A stretch of DNA of 64,000 nucleotides from contig JANLFL010000004.1 in the NCBI GenBank assembly GCA_024655965.1, positions 1 to 64,000 on the forward strand, written 5' to 3'. Made by a program: the position numbers and the translations under genes. The notes below the pieces were generated by a model, which did no database searches, was not told the origin of the DNA, and worked only from the letters and a program-made list of their open reading frames with translations. Source of the stretch: Caldisericota bacterium (lineage in GTDB: Bacteria > Caldisericota > JANLFM01). Positions 34,265-44,118 of the stretch are shown here, one piece after another. How positions within the stretch are numbered: the stretch's first letter is position 1; each line of letters opens with the position of its first letter.

Positions 34265-35187
34265 TCTTTTAAGAACCTCCGGATGCTGGTATTGGCCGCC
34301 ATTGCCCCCAGAAGGGACCCGAGGAAAAGGAGAGCAACCATAACCCAAAGCAGGAATTGCTGATCAGGGGCGATGTGGGCAAGAAAAGAGAGCCTGCTCA
34401 AACTGGCAACGAGGACCGACTGCATGGGGATCAAGACCAGGCAAGCGATAATCCCTCCAGCAAGCCCGTAGAAAATTCCCTCAGTGACAAAGGGATACCT
34501 GATGTAATTGTTGGTCGCCCCGACCAATTTCATCACCTCTATCTCCGTTTTCCTGGCGTAAACGGTCATCCGGATAGAGGAGGAAAAGAGAAACCAGGTG
34601 GAAAAAACGAAGAGAAGGGATACCACTATCCCCAAAAGGCGAAAATAGTTGGCGAAAGAAATCAGTTTGGAAACTGTCTCTAAGTCATACTGAACGTCAT
34701 CAACCTGAGGTAGATTGCGTAACTGGGAAACCACGCTCAGGGTTTGGGACGGGTTCTTGGGCTTAATTTCCAGGGAAGCAGGGAGGGGATTTGCGGGAAG
34801 AGTGGCTAAGACATCCTCAAATCCGGAAAGGTCCGCCTTCAGAGTTTGCATTGCCTCTTCGGAGGATACATATTTCACCACTTCAACCTCTGGCCAGGTG
34901 ATAATGCGTGATTGAAGCCAGGAAGCCTCGGAGGGGGTGACCGTGGATTTCAAGTAGGCGGAAATGCCCACCCTTTCCTCGAAACTGTTCACCAGGTTAT
35001 TCAGGGAGCCATCGAGAAGGAGGAAAAGCCCGAAAATCAAAAGGGAAATACCGGAGACCACGATACAGGCAAGGGAAAAAGCCCCGTTCCTTCTGATGTT
35101 CAACCAGGCTTCCAGAAGGGCCTTTTTGGTTAACCGAAAGGAAATCCCCTCAAAACGGGGGCGGCGGAGCCTGATCATCTTCTCCAT
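34261..35187 (-). CDS. ftsX: Cell-division ABC permease FtsX
   Basis: A 308-residue membrane protein with the FtsX layout: N-terminal cytoplasmic tail, first helix (about 38-60), an extracellular loop to about 180, then three helices. Family markers are RKTEIEVMKLVGATNNYIRYPF and the conserved EARLNI-like start (LEAWLNIRRNGAFS). It couples the cytosolic ATPase FtsE to an external hydrolase. It overlaps ftsE by 38 bases and the envC-like gene by four; TTGGAGAGA supports ATG 35187. Confidence 0.93.
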   Translation of the reverse strand: MEKMIRLRRPRFEGISFRLTKKALLEAWLNIRRNGAFSLACIVVSGISLLIFGLFLLLDGSLNNLVNSFEERVGISAYLKSTVTPSEASWLQSRIITWPEVEVVKYVSSEEAMQTLKADLSGFEDVLATLPANPLPASLEIKPKNPSQTLSVVSQLRNLPQVDDVQYDLETVSKLISFANYFRLLGIVVSLLFVFSTWFLFSSSIRMTVYARKTEIEVMKLVGATNNYIRYPFVTEGIFYGLAGGIIACLVLIPMQSVLVASLSRLSFLAHIAPDQQFLLWVMVALLFLGSLLGAMAANTSIRRFLKE

Positions 35188-35878
35188 TTATCTCTCCAAC
35201 CTTTCTTCCCTGATCAAGCATGATGGTGTGGCACTTGAACTTCTTGACGATCTCCTCGTTGTGGGTGGCCATCAGAATCGTGGTCCCGCTTTCATTAATC
35301 CTTTTTAATAGAAGCATCAGATCCCAGGAGGTAGTCCAGTCGAGGTTTCCGGTGGGTTCATCGGCAAGGAATAAAGGAGGATTATTCGCCAGGGCTCGGG
35401 CAATGCTCACTCTTTGCTGTTCCCCGCCGGAAAGTTCTTCCGGGAAACAGTTCACCTTATCCTCCAACCCGACAAGTTCCAGGACATAGCGCATCCTCTT
35501 CCTTGCCTCCTTGTCGGAAACACCGATGACCTCAAGGCTGAAAATTACATTCTCACCCACTGTCCTCCTGGGCAAAAGCTTATAGTCTTGAAAAACCGTG
35601 CCGATGCTTCTCCTCAGGTAAGGAATCTGGCTCGGTTTCAATCGGGAAAGGTCATGACCATCAACCACCACCCGCCCCTGAGTGGGGGCTGTCGCCCGGT
35701 AAAGGAGCTTTAGGAGGGTCGACTTCCCGGCTCCCGAGGGGCCCATGACGAAAGCCATCTCCCCTTTTTCGATGGTCAGGGTGATGTTCTCGAGGGCAAT
35801 GATTTTGGGGGGATAAATTTTGGTTACGTTTTGTAATTCGATTATGGGGATTCCGGATTTGGGCAAATCACTCACCAA
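35150..35878 (-). CDS. ftsE: Cell-division ABC ATPase FtsE
   Basis: A 242-residue ABC ATPase. Walker A GPSGAGKSTLLKLL, Q loop VFQDYKLLPRRTVGENV, signature LSGGEQQRVSIARAL and Walker B LFLADEPTGNLD are intact; the YKLLPRRTV stretch is typical of FtsE. It overlaps both the upstream secreted-protein gene and ftsX. A proline tail (PPPPF) ends the protein. It acts at the inner face of the membrane with FtsX. Confidence 0.95.
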   Translation of the reverse strand: MVSDLPKSGIPIIELQNVTKIYPPKIIALENITLTIEKGEMAFVMGPSGAGKSTLLKLLYRATAPTQGRVVVDGHDLSRLKPSQIPYLRRSIGTVFQDYKLLPRRTVGENVIFSLEVIGVSDKEARKRMRYVLELVGLEDKVNCFPEELSGGEQQRVSIARALANNPPLFLADEPTGNLDWTTSWDLMLLLKRINESGTTILMATHNEEIVKKFKCHTIMLDQGRKVGEINGEDDQAPPPPF

Positions 35879-36290
35879 GCAACTGGTATTTTCCCCAAAC
35901 CATCAAAACAACATCGGTTTGAGCAAAAAGCCCTCTGCCATCGGAACGGGGAATAACCAGATGATGGTTCAGGGGGACTGGTTCCATGTGCTTGATATCA
36001 ACTCCCCCGGTGAGGTCCGCAATCCCACCCTTGGTCGTGGCAGGATCAGCCAGGCAATAAGTGGAGCCCACGCGGACGACGAACTCCGTCCCAGCTTCTC
36101 CAATAATTGACTGTCCCGCTTTTAATTCCAGAACCGTAGGAATCAAAAACTGATCGATATAACTTTTGGTGATCAGCGGGTCCTCCCTTGAGCCAGGAGT
36201 ATCGCTCTGAGCGGTCGCCTGCCCGAAAAAAACAAGGATACCAATAGAGAAGACCGCTATTATTAACAGGGCAATGCCCTTTTTTGTCAT
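35868..36290 (-). CDS. Conserved exported protein preceding ftsE
   Basis: A 140-residue protein with a signal peptide or anchor (KKGIALLIIAVFSIGILVFF). The mature part has LKAGQSIIGEAGTEFVVRVG and the motif PLNHHLVIPRSDGRG, which I recall as a recurring block in uncharacterised clostridial exported proteins. The start is ATG 36290, five bases after GGAGGG; the longer frame to 36305 would run through that site. A promoter lies upstream inside the prfB end. Cotranscription with ftsEX suggests a role at the envelope; function unknown. Confidence 0.75.
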   Translation of the reverse strand: MTKKGIALLIIAVFSIGILVFFGQATAQSDTPGSREDPLITKSYIDQFLIPTVLELKAGQSIIGEAGTEFVVRVGSTYCLADPATTKGGIADLTGGVDIKHMEPVPLNHHLVIPRSDGRGLFAQTDVVLMVWGKYQLLGE

Positions 36291-36311
36291 CTCAACCCTC
36301 CGCACTGAAGA

Positions 36312-36341
36312 ATTATATCAACTGCCCCTCAGCCGTCGCAA
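36312..36341 (-). promoter_or_regulatory. Promoter of the exported-protein/ftsEX operon
   Basis: On the minus strand TTGCGA (36341-36336), an 18-base spacer and a perfect TATAAT (36317-36312) lie at the 3' end of prfB, about 20 bases before the start at 36290. It would allow expression of the ftsEX operon separately from secA-prfB. Confidence 0.6.
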
Positions 36342-37433
36342 GTTTTCCCAGATCAGGTCGTCGATATCTCCTTCTAAGACTCGATTCACGTCCCCAATGG
36401 TGTATTCCGTTCGATGATCCTTAACCATGGTGTAAGGATGAAGGACATAAGACCTGATTTGGTTGCCCCAGGCGGCGGTCTGATATTCGCCCCTGATCTG
36501 AGAGATCTTTTCTTTCTCCTCCTCCTCTCTTTTTTGGTGGAGGCGGGAAAGAAGGATTTTCATGGCAGTGTTCTTATTCTGGAGCTGGGACCTTTCGTTT
36601 TGACACTGGACGACGATCCCCGTAGGAATGTGGGTGATTCGGATGGCGGAATCGGTTTTCTGAACGTGCTGCCCTCCATGCCCGGAAGCTCGAAAGGTTT
36701 CGATCCTTAAATCCTCCGGGTCAATTTTTACCTCTTCGCTTTGGATTTGAGGAATCACATCAACCAGGGCAAAGGAGGTATGACGCCTCCGGTTGGCATC
36801 GAAAGGGGAAATCCTCACTAACCTGTGAACTCCCTTTTCGTTTTTCAAAAGGCCGTAAGCCCTTTTTCCGTTGACCAGGACGGTTGCGGACTTAATCCCG
36901 GCTTCCTCTCCTGGAGAAACATCGACAACATCCGCTTTAAAGCCCTTCTTATCCGCCCATCTCAGGTACATGCGAAGGAGCATCTCTGCCCAATCCTGGG
37001 CATCAGTCCCTCCGGCTCCCGCGTGAACGGAAAGAATGGCATCCGATTGGTCGTATGGTCCATCTAGGAAAAGGTACTGTTCCATCTCATGGGCAAGTTT
37101 TCCCCAGAAGAGGAGTTTTTCCTGAAGCTCCGGAAAGAGGGCGGGAAAGTCCTCTTCCTCGATCAGGTGAAGCCAGGTTTGGGCTTCGAGGATCTCCTTT
37201 TCAAGGGTTTCCGCTTGATTAATCTGGTCCTCAAGGTCGCTCATTTGCCGGAAAATTTCCTTGGATTCCTCGGTTTTGTAGAAATCTGGTTGAGACCTCA
37301 TCTTCTCCAGGGAATTGCGCCTTTTTTTAAGTTCCTGGAGGTCGAAGGCGGAAAAAAGCTCCCTCAAGCGCCTCAGGTTTTCCTCGATGTCCCTTTTTAA
37401 ATCGGAAACCTCTATTGATTTTTCCCGTGACAT
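36318..37433 (-). CDS. prfB: Peptide chain release factor 2
   Basis: A 371-residue RF2 recognising UGA and UAA. The stop-codon motif region contains the RF2-type S-P-F ([11 protein letters not shown]), and the catalytic GGQ is in [14 protein letters not shown]. The frame is continuous through the N-terminus ([12 protein letters not shown]), so the programmed +1 frameshift common in prfB is absent. It overlaps the secA stop by 22 bases, the usual secA-prfB arrangement. Confidence 0.96.
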   Translation of the reverse strand: MSREKSIEVSDLKRDIEENLRRLRELFSAFDLQELKKRRNSLEKMRSQPDFYKTEESKEIFRQMSDLEDQINQAETLEKEILEAQTWLHLIEEEDFPALFPELQEKLLFWGKLAHEMEQYLFLDGPYDQSDAILSVHAGAGGTDAQDWAEMLLRMYLRWADKKGFKADVVDVSPGEEAGIKSATVLVNGKRAYGLLKNEKGVHRLVRISPFDANRRRHTSFALVDVIPQIQSEEVKIDPEDLRIETFRASGHGGQHVQKTDSAIRITHIPTGIVVQCQNERSQLQNKNTAMKILLSRLHQKREEEEKEKISQIRGEYQTAAWGNQIRSYVLHPYTMVKDHRTEYTIGDVNRVLEGDIDDLIWENLRRLRGS

Positions 37434-39955
37434 TTTTTGAATTTCAAGCCACTTCCGCAGGGGCAGGGATCGTTCCTCCCTACTCCCTTAAAGCTTTGGG
37501 GGGAAACCCTATCCTGGGAAGCGGGGCTCCCCACAAGTGAAGGCCGGGGGGGATTTCTTTGACCCTGGGAGCGGACCGGAGCCACTTTCTCCCGTGAAGG
37601 AGGTTCAGGAGCCCCTTGGGGTTTCAGTTGGACTCGGAAGAGAAATTTTAAGGTGTCCTCCTTAATCCTTCTAAGCATGTCTTGAAACATCTCATAAGCT
37701 TCAAACTGGTATTCCAGAAGAGGCGATTTTTGACCGTAAGCCCGGAGCCCGATTCCCTCCTTCAGAAAATCGAGGGAGTAAAGCTGGTCCTTCCACTTCA
37801 TGTCGATTGTTCTGAGCAGGACGAACCTCTCCACCTGGCGCATTAATTCGGGAGAAATCTCCTCTTCCTTTTTTAGGTAAGCCCGAAGGGCAACCTCCTT
37901 TCCCCATTCAATCAGGGCTGTCCGCGAAAGCTCTTCCTCGGGAGGAGTAAGGGGACTGGCAACCAGTTGCTCAACCGCTTTGAGGAAACCTTCTGAATCC
38001 CACTGATCTCGAGAACCATGGGGGTTCATGTAAAGGTCAGCCAATTCATCGATGTGGGAGTTCAACATCTCAAGAATGTGCTCTTTCAGGTTCTCCTCCT
38101 CCATGACCTTCTTTCTTTCCGCATAGATCACTTCCCTCTGCTTGTTCAACACGTTGTCGAACTCCAGGAGTTGCTTTCGGATTTCGAAGTTGTGAGCCTC
38201 CACCTTTTTCTGGGCATTTTCAATTGCCCGGGTTAGAAGGGAATGCTCGATGGGGGTATCCTCGGGAAATTTCAACCGTTCCATGAAGTTGGAGATTGAG
38301 GAACCTCCAAATATCCGGAGCAGCTCGTCCTCCAGAGAGAGATAAAACCGGCTGGAACCAGGATCCCCCTGACGCCCAGCCCTTCCTCGAAGCTGGTTAT
38401 CGATCCTCCTCGATTCGTGCCTCTCGGTGCCAATGATATGCAGTCCGCCCATCGCCGCGACTCCTTCGCCGAGGACGATGTCCACACCCCTTCCGGCCAT
38501 ATTGGTGGCGATGGTGACGGCCCCTGGTTGCCCAGCTCTGGCGATGATCTCCGCTTCTTTCTCGTGGTACTTGGCATTCAAGACCTGGTGAGGGATCCCC
38601 TCGTGGGAGAGCATTCGGCTCAAGATCTCGGACTTCTCGATGGAACGGGTACCTACTAAAACCGGCCTTTTCCGCTGGTAGAGTTCCTTGATCTCGTTCA
38701 CAATCGCCCGAAATTTTGCCTTTTCCGTTTTATAGATCACATCGGAGAAGTCTTCCCTGATCATCGGTTTATTCGTGGGAATGACCACAACCGGAAGGTT
38801 ATAAATTGCCCGGAATTCCTCCTCCTCTGTGGCTGCGGTTCCCGTCATCCCTGCAATTTTTCGATACATGCGGAAGTAATTCTGAAAGGTGATGGTTGCC
38901 AGAGTCTGATTTTCCTGGCGCACCCTGAGGCCCTCCTTCGCTTCAATTGCCTGATGCAGGCCATCAGAATAACGCCTCCCGAACATCAGCCTGCCCGTGA
39001 ACTCGTCGACGATCACGACCTCCCCATCCTTCACGATGTAGTCCACATCCCTTTTGAACAACCTCATTGCTTTCAATGCTGCGTTTATGTGCCTGAGGTA
39101 TTCAACGTTCTCGCTGGCATACAGGTTATTCAACCCAAGGTAGCGCTCCACCTTCTTTGCCCCCTGGGGGGTTAAAGAAACGGTCTTAGCTTTTTCGTCC
39201 GTCTCAAAATCCTCCCCCTCAATCAGCCTCTTCGCAGCTTGGGCAGCCCGATAGTAAAGGTCGGTTGATTCCTCAGCTGGCCCAGAAATAATCAAAGGGG
39301 TCCTTGCTTCGTCGATTAAGATTGAGTCAACTTCGTCGATTATTGCGTAGTTCAATTCTCTTTGAACCGTATGCTCGATATCGATGGCCATATTATCCCT
39401 CAGGTAATCGAAGCCGAATTCGTTGTTCGTCCCGTAAGTGATATCCGAAGCATAGGCTTCCTTCCTCTGAGAAATGGAGGAATCGTGAAGGATCAACCCC
39501 ACTTTAAGGCCCAGGGCCTCGTACAGGGGTCCCATCCAATTCCGGTCCCTTTTTGCAAGGTAATCGTTGACCGTAACAATGTGAACCCCCTTTCCCTCAA
39601 GGGCATTCAAGTACGCAGCTAAGGTAGCGACGAGGGTTTTTCCTTCACCGGTTTTCATTTCCGCAATTTTTCCCTCGTGGAGGACGATTCCGCCGATGAG
39701 TTGAACGTCGAAATGCCTCAGCCCAATGGTCTTTGGGGAAATTTCCCTGACAAGGGCGAAGGCCTCAGGAAGGATATCTTCAAGGGTTTCCCCGGAAGAA
39801 AGCCGCTTCTTAAACTGCTCGGTATAGGGTGGAGCCTCTTCCGGGGTGAGGTCCCGGAATTTAGGTTCAAGTTGATTTATCCTTTGAACAACCTGCCAAT
39901 ATCGATTGAGCTCCCTTTCGTTTGAGGAGAGCAGGTTTTTGAGGATTTTAATCAT
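37412..39955 (-). CDS. secA: Preprotein translocase ATPase SecA
   Basis: An 847-residue motor of the Sec pathway. Seen are [14 protein letters not shown] (Walker A), [17 protein letters not shown] (Walker B), [13 protein letters not shown] and [15 protein letters not shown] from the second nucleotide domain, and the C-terminal zinc motif [14 protein letters not shown] after a basic proline-rich linker. The full zinc tail suggests binding to SecB or ribosomes. It begins one base after the hpf stop and overlaps prfB. Confidence 0.97.
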   Translation of the reverse strand: MIKILKNLLSSNERELNRYWQVVQRINQLEPKFRDLTPEEAPPYTEQFKKRLSSGETLEDILPEAFALVREISPKTIGLRHFDVQLIGGIVLHEGKIAEMKTGEGKTLVATLAAYLNALEGKGVHIVTVNDYLAKRDRNWMGPLYEALGLKVGLILHDSSISQRKEAYASDITYGTNNEFGFDYLRDNMAIDIEHTVQRELNYAIIDEVDSILIDEARTPLIISGPAEESTDLYYRAAQAAKRLIEGEDFETDEKAKTVSLTPQGAKKVERYLGLNNLYASENVEYLRHINAALKAMRLFKRDVDYIVKDGEVVIVDEFTGRLMFGRRYSDGLHQAIEAKEGLRVRQENQTLATITFQNYFRMYRKIAGMTGTAATEEEEFRAIYNLPVVVIPTNKPMIREDFSDVIYKTEKAKFRAIVNEIKELYQRKRPVLVGTRSIEKSEILSRMLSHEGIPHQVLNAKYHEKEAEIIARAGQPGAVTIATNMAGRGVDIVLGEGVAAMGGLHIIGTERHESRRIDNQLRGRAGRQGDPGSSRFYLSLEDELLRIFGGSSISNFMERLKFPEDTPIEHSLLTRAIENAQKKVEAHNFEIRKQLLEFDNVLNKQREVIYAERKKVMEEENLKEHILEMLNSHIDELADLYMNPHGSRDQWDSEGFLKAVEQLVASPLTPPEEELSRTALIEWGKEVALRAYLKKEEEISPELMRQVERFVLLRTIDMKWKDQLYSLDFLKEGIGLRAYGQKSPLLEYQFEAYEMFQDMLRRIKEDTLKFLFRVQLKPQGAPEPPSREKVAPVRSQGQRNPPRPSLVGSPASQDRVSPQSFKGVGRNDPCPCGSGLKFKKCHGKNQ

Positions 39956-40492
39956 CTATTCCATTTCGGGCTCAATTAGCCCGTAATTTCCGTCCTCCCT
40001 TTTATATACGACATTTACCCGGTTGGATTCCGCATTCAAAAAGACAAAAAATGAATGCCCCAGAAGTTCGAGCTGTTCCACCGCTTCCTCGGGATTCATG
40101 GGTTTTAAAGCGAAACGTTTTGTTTTCACGACCCGGGGCTCCTCAAGGGCAATTCCTTCGCCTTCGAAGGAGGGAACCGCCCTTTCGCCCTGAGAGGTTG
40201 CCTTTCCTTTACGGGTAAGCCTTTCCTTGTGTCTTTTTACCTGCCTTTCGAGTTTGTCCGCCATCCGGTCAATGGCGGAGTACATATCGGAATCCTTTTC
40301 TTCCGCCCGGATTAAAGCCCCGGAAACCTGCATGGTGGCTTCAGCAGAAAACCTGCCTCTTTCCATGCTAAGGGTTACCAGGACATCCTGGATGTTATTA
40401 AAGTAGCGATCAACCCGCTGGACCTTTTTAATCGCGTACTGGTGCAGGGCTTCAGTTAAATCCACGTTCTTTCCTTTTACGATTATCCGCAT
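39956..40492 (-). CDS. hpf: Long-form ribosome hibernation-promoting factor
   Basis: A 178-residue HPF/YfiA protein of the long type: N-terminal S30AE domain (about 1-100, IIVKGKNVDLTEALHQYA) and C-terminal dimerisation domain (about 120-175, TKRFALKPMNPEEAVEQLELLGHSFFVFLN). The long form promotes 100S ribosome dimers and is the kind found in Firmicutes and many non-enteric bacteria. AAGGAGG precedes ATG 40492. A promoter candidate lies at 40542-40570. Confidence 0.96.
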   Translation of the reverse strand: MRIIVKGKNVDLTEALHQYAIKKVQRVDRYFNNIQDVLVTLSMERGRFSAEATMQVSGALIRAEEKDSDMYSAIDRMADKLERQVKRHKERLTRKGKATSQGERAVPSFEGEGIALEEPRVVKTKRFALKPMNPEEAVEQLELLGHSFFVFLNAESNRVNVVYKREDGNYGLIEPEME

Positions 40493-40541
40493 ATTTCAAG
40501 CCTCCTTAAAAATCGGCTAAACCTTCCTTAAAGGTAAAATG

Positions 40542-40570
40542 AAACTAACATCGGGGAGGGTAGATGTCAA
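40542..40570 (-). promoter_or_regulatory. Candidate hpf promoter
   Basis: On the minus strand a perfect TTGACA (40570-40565), overlapping the rsmI stop, is followed after 17 bases by TAGTTT, a poor -10. Position about 50 bases before the hpf start fits a regulated or extended promoter, but the -10 is weak. Confidence 0.4.
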
Positions 40571-41250
40571 CTTTTGGCTTTCCCGGAGACCACAATGGTT
40601 ATCTCCCCTTTGATTTTTTCTCTGGGAGAAACAGTGGATAAAATTTGGGAGAGTGAACCTCTGATTATCTCCTGGTGAACCTTGGTCAACTCCCGGCAAA
40701 GGGCAGCTTGTCGGTCCCCGAATACTTCCAGCATATCTTTCAAAGAGCTTTTCAACCGGTTCGGGGATTCAAAAAAGATAAGGGTAGTTTTTAGTTCGGA
40801 AAGGGAGGAAAAAAGGCGCTTTCTTGGGGAACTTTTGGGAGGAGGAAAAGCGTGGAAGAGAAAGGAGTGCGTGGGGAGGCCGGAGAGGATCAAGGCTGCA
40901 ATTACTGAGGAAGGACCAGGAATGAATTCCACCTCCACATTCTCCTTAATCAAGAAGGGAATCAATTCCCCTCCGGGATCAGAAATTCCCGGAGTCCCGG
41001 CGTCGGATACCAAGGCGATGTTCTTTCCGGATTCCAACTCTTTCAAAACCCACTCCTTCATTGAGCTTTCCCGATACTTTTCCAGGCATTTTAAGGGCTT
41101 TTGAATATTGAAGCGCTTCAAAAGGATCCCCGCTCTACGGGTATCCTCGGCCAGAATGAGGTCCACTTCCTTGAGGGTGGAAATTAACCGAAGAGAGGAG
41201 TCCTCCAGGTTGCCAATGGGAGTTGCGCAGACGAAAAATTTCCCCGGCAA
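40567..41250 (-). CDS. rsmI: 16S rRNA 2'-O-methyltransferase RsmI
   Basis: A 227-residue tetrapyrrole-methylase-fold enzyme that methylates C1402 of 16S rRNA. Markers are VCATPIGNLEDSSLRLI, AEDTRRAGILLK, VSDAGTPGISDPG and the FFESPNRLKSSL block. TTG 41250 is chosen because the family starts here, directly after the preceding stop; the frame is open further upstream. It is short at the C-terminus, ending after GEITIVVSG without the extra domain of E. coli RsmI. Confidence 0.9.
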   Translation of the reverse strand: MPGKFFVCATPIGNLEDSSLRLISTLKEVDLILAEDTRRAGILLKRFNIQKPLKCLEKYRESSMKEWVLKELESGKNIALVSDAGTPGISDPGGELIPFLIKENVEVEFIPGPSSVIAALILSGLPTHSFLFHAFPPPKSSPRKRLFSSLSELKTTLIFFESPNRLKSSLKDMLEVFGDRQAALCRELTKVHQEIIRGSLSQILSTVSPREKIKGEITIVVSGKAKS

Positions 41251-41251
41251 A

Positions 41252-43222
41252 TTAAACCGAAAGGGCTTTTTTGGAGCCTTTTTGAGCGTACATCCGGCTA
41301 TCCGCAATTCTAAGGAGGGTCTCCCCGTCGGTGGCATCCGTGGGGAAAACGGAATATCCTATGGAAGCGCTGATGGGAACTTGAAGGTTGGGCGGGAAAG
41401 CCTCCTCGATTTTTGTATTTAACCTTTGGATGATCTGCTCCGCTTCCGGTGAGTCTGTTGAAGGGAGAATAATCACAAACTCCTCCCCTCCATACCTGAA
41501 AACCACATCCGAGACACGGATGTTTTCCTTCAAAACCTGGGCGAACTTCGCAAGAACCTTGTCCCCCTCCCGGTGGCCGAAGATATCGTTGAATTTCTTG
41601 AAATGGTCAAGGTCCAAGTAAACCAGGGTCAACTTTTGATTGTGCCGCTGAGCGAAAGCCAGCTCCTCCTCAAGCCTGCGGAAGAAATAACGGTAATTGT
41701 AAAGCCCGGTGAGATAGTCGGTAATTGCCATTTCGGATACGGATTTGAACAAGCGAGCATTGTAAAGGGCGCTTGCGGCAAAAGAGGAAAAGATGGTGAT
41801 CAAGCGAAATTCGGAGTCGGAAAACGGGCGGTGTCCAAGCCTGTAAACGGTCATCGCCCCAATGACCTCGTCTTTAATTTTTAAAGGGAGGGAGATCAGG
41901 GATTCTTCTTCAACCGGGGTTCCGTTGACCTGCTTTACGCGGGGGTCGAGTTCCGCTTCGGCGAGATTCACACCAACTCCCTCTTTTGCCACCCAGCCTG
42001 TGATCCCCTCCCCAATTCTAATCTTCATGCTCTTAATCTGATCCTGGTAGGACCCGCTTGCGGCAATGCAACGCATTTCCTGGGAACCCTCAACCTTTTC
42101 AAAAATGAACCCCTCGTCCGCTTCTACGAGCCTCTGGGCGCTATCAAGAATCTTGGAAACAATCTCCTCCATGTCCATTGACCCCATGAGGGCCTGGGCA
42201 ATGTCAAAGAGGGAGGAAAATTCATCGGCCTTCTGTCGAGTTTCATGAAATAACCTGGAATTGGTAATGGCTACTCCACACTGGTTCGCCAGGGATTGGG
42301 CCACCAGGAGCTCCTCAGGAAGGAGTGTTTTCTTGGGGGGAAGGGGAATAACCAAAAATCCAAGGAGCTTTTCCTGGTAAAGGATAGGGAGAAGCCCTGT
42401 GGATGAAATGGAATAACTGGAAAGGAAATCTTGAGGAAATTGATTGAAAATGATCGGTTTCCTCTGCTCCCTCAACTCGGGAAAAGCGGCATTAAAAACT
42501 TCCGAAAGTTTTGCGGAAAGGTGGGAGTACCTGCTTTCCTGAAGTTCGAAGGGGACGAACCTGTTTTCCTCGATCAGGAAAACAAAAACCTCATCCAGGG
42601 AGAGAAGGTCCTTTGCGGAACGGGTTACGGCTCTAACAGCTTCCTCAAGATACAAGGTGGAGTTAATTTGCCGGGAAACGTCAATTAGGGTTTTCATCTG
42701 TTGGAGCCTGCTTCTGTTCTCCTGGGTTTGTCTCTGATTTTCCAAAAACAGGCTAACGATATTTGAGGCAATTGAGAACCAATCGAGCTGGTCTTTATTG
42801 AAGGCGTTTTCCCTCTGGGAGATCACCAAAACGGTTCCAAAACTTCTCCCCTGAAGGGAAAGGGGGGCAATTAAAGCTGATCCTATGGAGGATTTGAAAA
42901 AAGGGAAAATGTTCCCAAGGGGAAGATCCTCCAGGGAGCATTTCTCAAGTATCACAGGTCCTTTGATCTGGGTTAATGATTCCACTTCAGGGTCAGCGGG
43001 ATCAATCCTGGAGGGAAGATGAAAAGCCATTTCCCTGGGGAAAACTTTCAGTTGAAAGGACAAGGTAGGGGGGTCCCAGAGGAGGAGAACGGCTATTGTC
43101 CCCCCAGAAAAGAACAGGGTCTTGCTTAAAAAATTCTCCAGGAAACTTTCCGGGTTTTTGAAAGGGGAATGGATTATCCCGCTTAAATACTCAAAGGTTT
43201 CATTGGATTTAAAGGATCCCAT
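41252..43222 (-). CDS. Triple-GAF diguanylate cyclase
   Basis: A 656-residue soluble signalling protein. Three GAF-like modules are readable at about 20-170, 185-325 and 335-490, followed by a GGDEF domain (about 500-650) with the active-site RYGGEEFVIILP. An inhibitory-site RVSD lies five residues before GGEEF, so product feedback is likely. It should make cyclic di-GMP from GTP in response to ligands bound by the GAF units. There is no membrane anchor. ATG 43222 follows closely on the kinase stop. Confidence 0.9.
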   Translation of the reverse strand: MGSFKSNETFEYLSGIIHSPFKNPESFLENFLSKTLFFSGGTIAVLLLWDPPTLSFQLKVFPREMAFHLPSRIDPADPEVESLTQIKGPVILEKCSLEDLPLGNIFPFFKSSIGSALIAPLSLQGRSFGTVLVISQRENAFNKDQLDWFSIASNIVSLFLENQRQTQENRSRLQQMKTLIDVSRQINSTLYLEEAVRAVTRSAKDLLSLDEVFVFLIEENRFVPFELQESRYSHLSAKLSEVFNAAFPELREQRKPIIFNQFPQDFLSSYSISSTGLLPILYQEKLLGFLVIPLPPKKTLLPEELLVAQSLANQCGVAITNSRLFHETRQKADEFSSLFDIAQALMGSMDMEEIVSKILDSAQRLVEADEGFIFEKVEGSQEMRCIAASGSYQDQIKSMKIRIGEGITGWVAKEGVGVNLAEAELDPRVKQVNGTPVEEESLISLPLKIKDEVIGAMTVYRLGHRPFSDSEFRLITIFSSFAASALYNARLFKSVSEMAITDYLTGLYNYRYFFRRLEEELAFAQRHNQKLTLVYLDLDHFKKFNDIFGHREGDKVLAKFAQVLKENIRVSDVVFRYGGEEFVIILPSTDSPEAEQIIQRLNTKIEEAFPPNLQVPISASIGYSVFPTDATDGETLLRIADSRMYAQKGSKKALSV

Positions 43223-43224
43223 GC

Positions 43225-44118
43225 TCAAAGTTGTTCACCCGTTCCTTCATTTTTATCAATTATAAGCCTTTCCCAGGAAAAAATCCTGATTGATCCTGCT
43301 TCAATAGCTTTTACCCTATCCGGTGAGTCGATTGGGGAAACAAACCTTACCATTCTTCCCAACTCCAGGAGAATCCCCAGGGAAATTAACCACCCCTCAC
43401 CATCAATAAGCCCAACAAGGAGATTACCGTTTCCGTTTGACTTCTCAAAGAATCTTGGCCCGGGGAGAAAGGTGAGCAAGTCGGCCCTTAACTGGTGCTC
43501 CTTTGAGCCTTGAAAGTACTGGGAAAATTTCTTTTCCCGCAGAATGGCCCTCTCTTTGGGGGAAAATTTTCTAACTTGAGGGGGAATGGGATCCCGGAAA
43601 ATTTTGATGTCTTCTCTAAAGGAAAAACGGTTAAGGATTGGCCCCAATTCTGTCCCCCGCTCCCGGGCAATAATCAAATCCGGTTTAAGTATTTCGATCT
43701 TGGTCCTTTTGAGCCAGATTCCCGCAGACCCCTCAACGAGCCCGGTAGTGTCCACCACAATCAGTGAGGCCCCCCTTTTCTCTGCCTCCCTCTTTAGAAT
43801 TGAGGCTGCCGTTAAACAACGCCAGAATGCCCCCTGAGGGGAAAACCTGCCGATGAAATAATGCTTTCTCTCATTTTTATTGAAGAACAAGGTGGCCGTT
43901 GTTGGAGGTCCAAATTCGCTCTGCCCAACATCGAGTTCCAGCACGGCTGTTCTTAGACCAGCCTGGCAACCTTTCCCGTAAATAAACCTCGCAAGAGAGG
44001 TCTTGCCGGTATCCACGCCCCCCAGAAGGAAAACCGTCCCTCCCCTTTTTAGAAGTTCTGGTCCCCATTGCTTCCAGGTGGAAGGCTCTGCGGGGGCAAA
44101 GAGGGTCGACTTATTCAT
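43225..44118 (-). CDS. Clp1/Grc3-like polynucleotide kinase-type P-loop protein
   Basis: A 297-residue P-loop protein with the hallmarks of the Clp1/Grc3/NOL9 5'-hydroxyl polynucleotide kinases: Walker A GGVDTGKTSL (G33-T40), LELDVGQSEFGPP (63-72) and the Walker-B-like LIVVDTTGLVEG. The C-terminal part (about 200-297) is a beta-rich domain ending in the family-like LIGLIDGEGW and IRIFSWERLII segments. Such proteins are well known in archaea and eukaryotes and occur sporadically in bacteria. ATG 44118 is chosen, overlapping the previous stop; the frame runs on to 44166. No RNA ligase or nuclease partner is adjacent. Confidence 0.75.
   Translation of the reverse strand: MNKSTLFAPAEPSTWKQWGPELLKRGGTVFLLGGVDTGKTSLARFIYGKGCQAGLRTAVLELDVGQSEFGPPTTATLFFNKNERKHYFIGRFSPQGAFWRCLTAASILKREAEKRGASLIVVDTTGLVEGSAGIWLKRTKIEILKPDLIIARERGTELGPILNRFSFREDIKIFRDPIPPQVRKFSPKERAILREKKFSQYFQGSKEHQLRADLLTFLPGPRFFEKSNGNGNLLVGLIDGEGWLISLGILLELGRMVRFVSPIDSPDRVKAIEAGSIRIFSWERLIIDKNEGTGEQL

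Noticed and set aside
36318-37433. Programmed frameshift in prfB
   Set aside because: The frame is continuous through the usual frameshift region (FSAFDLQ), with no in-frame UGA.
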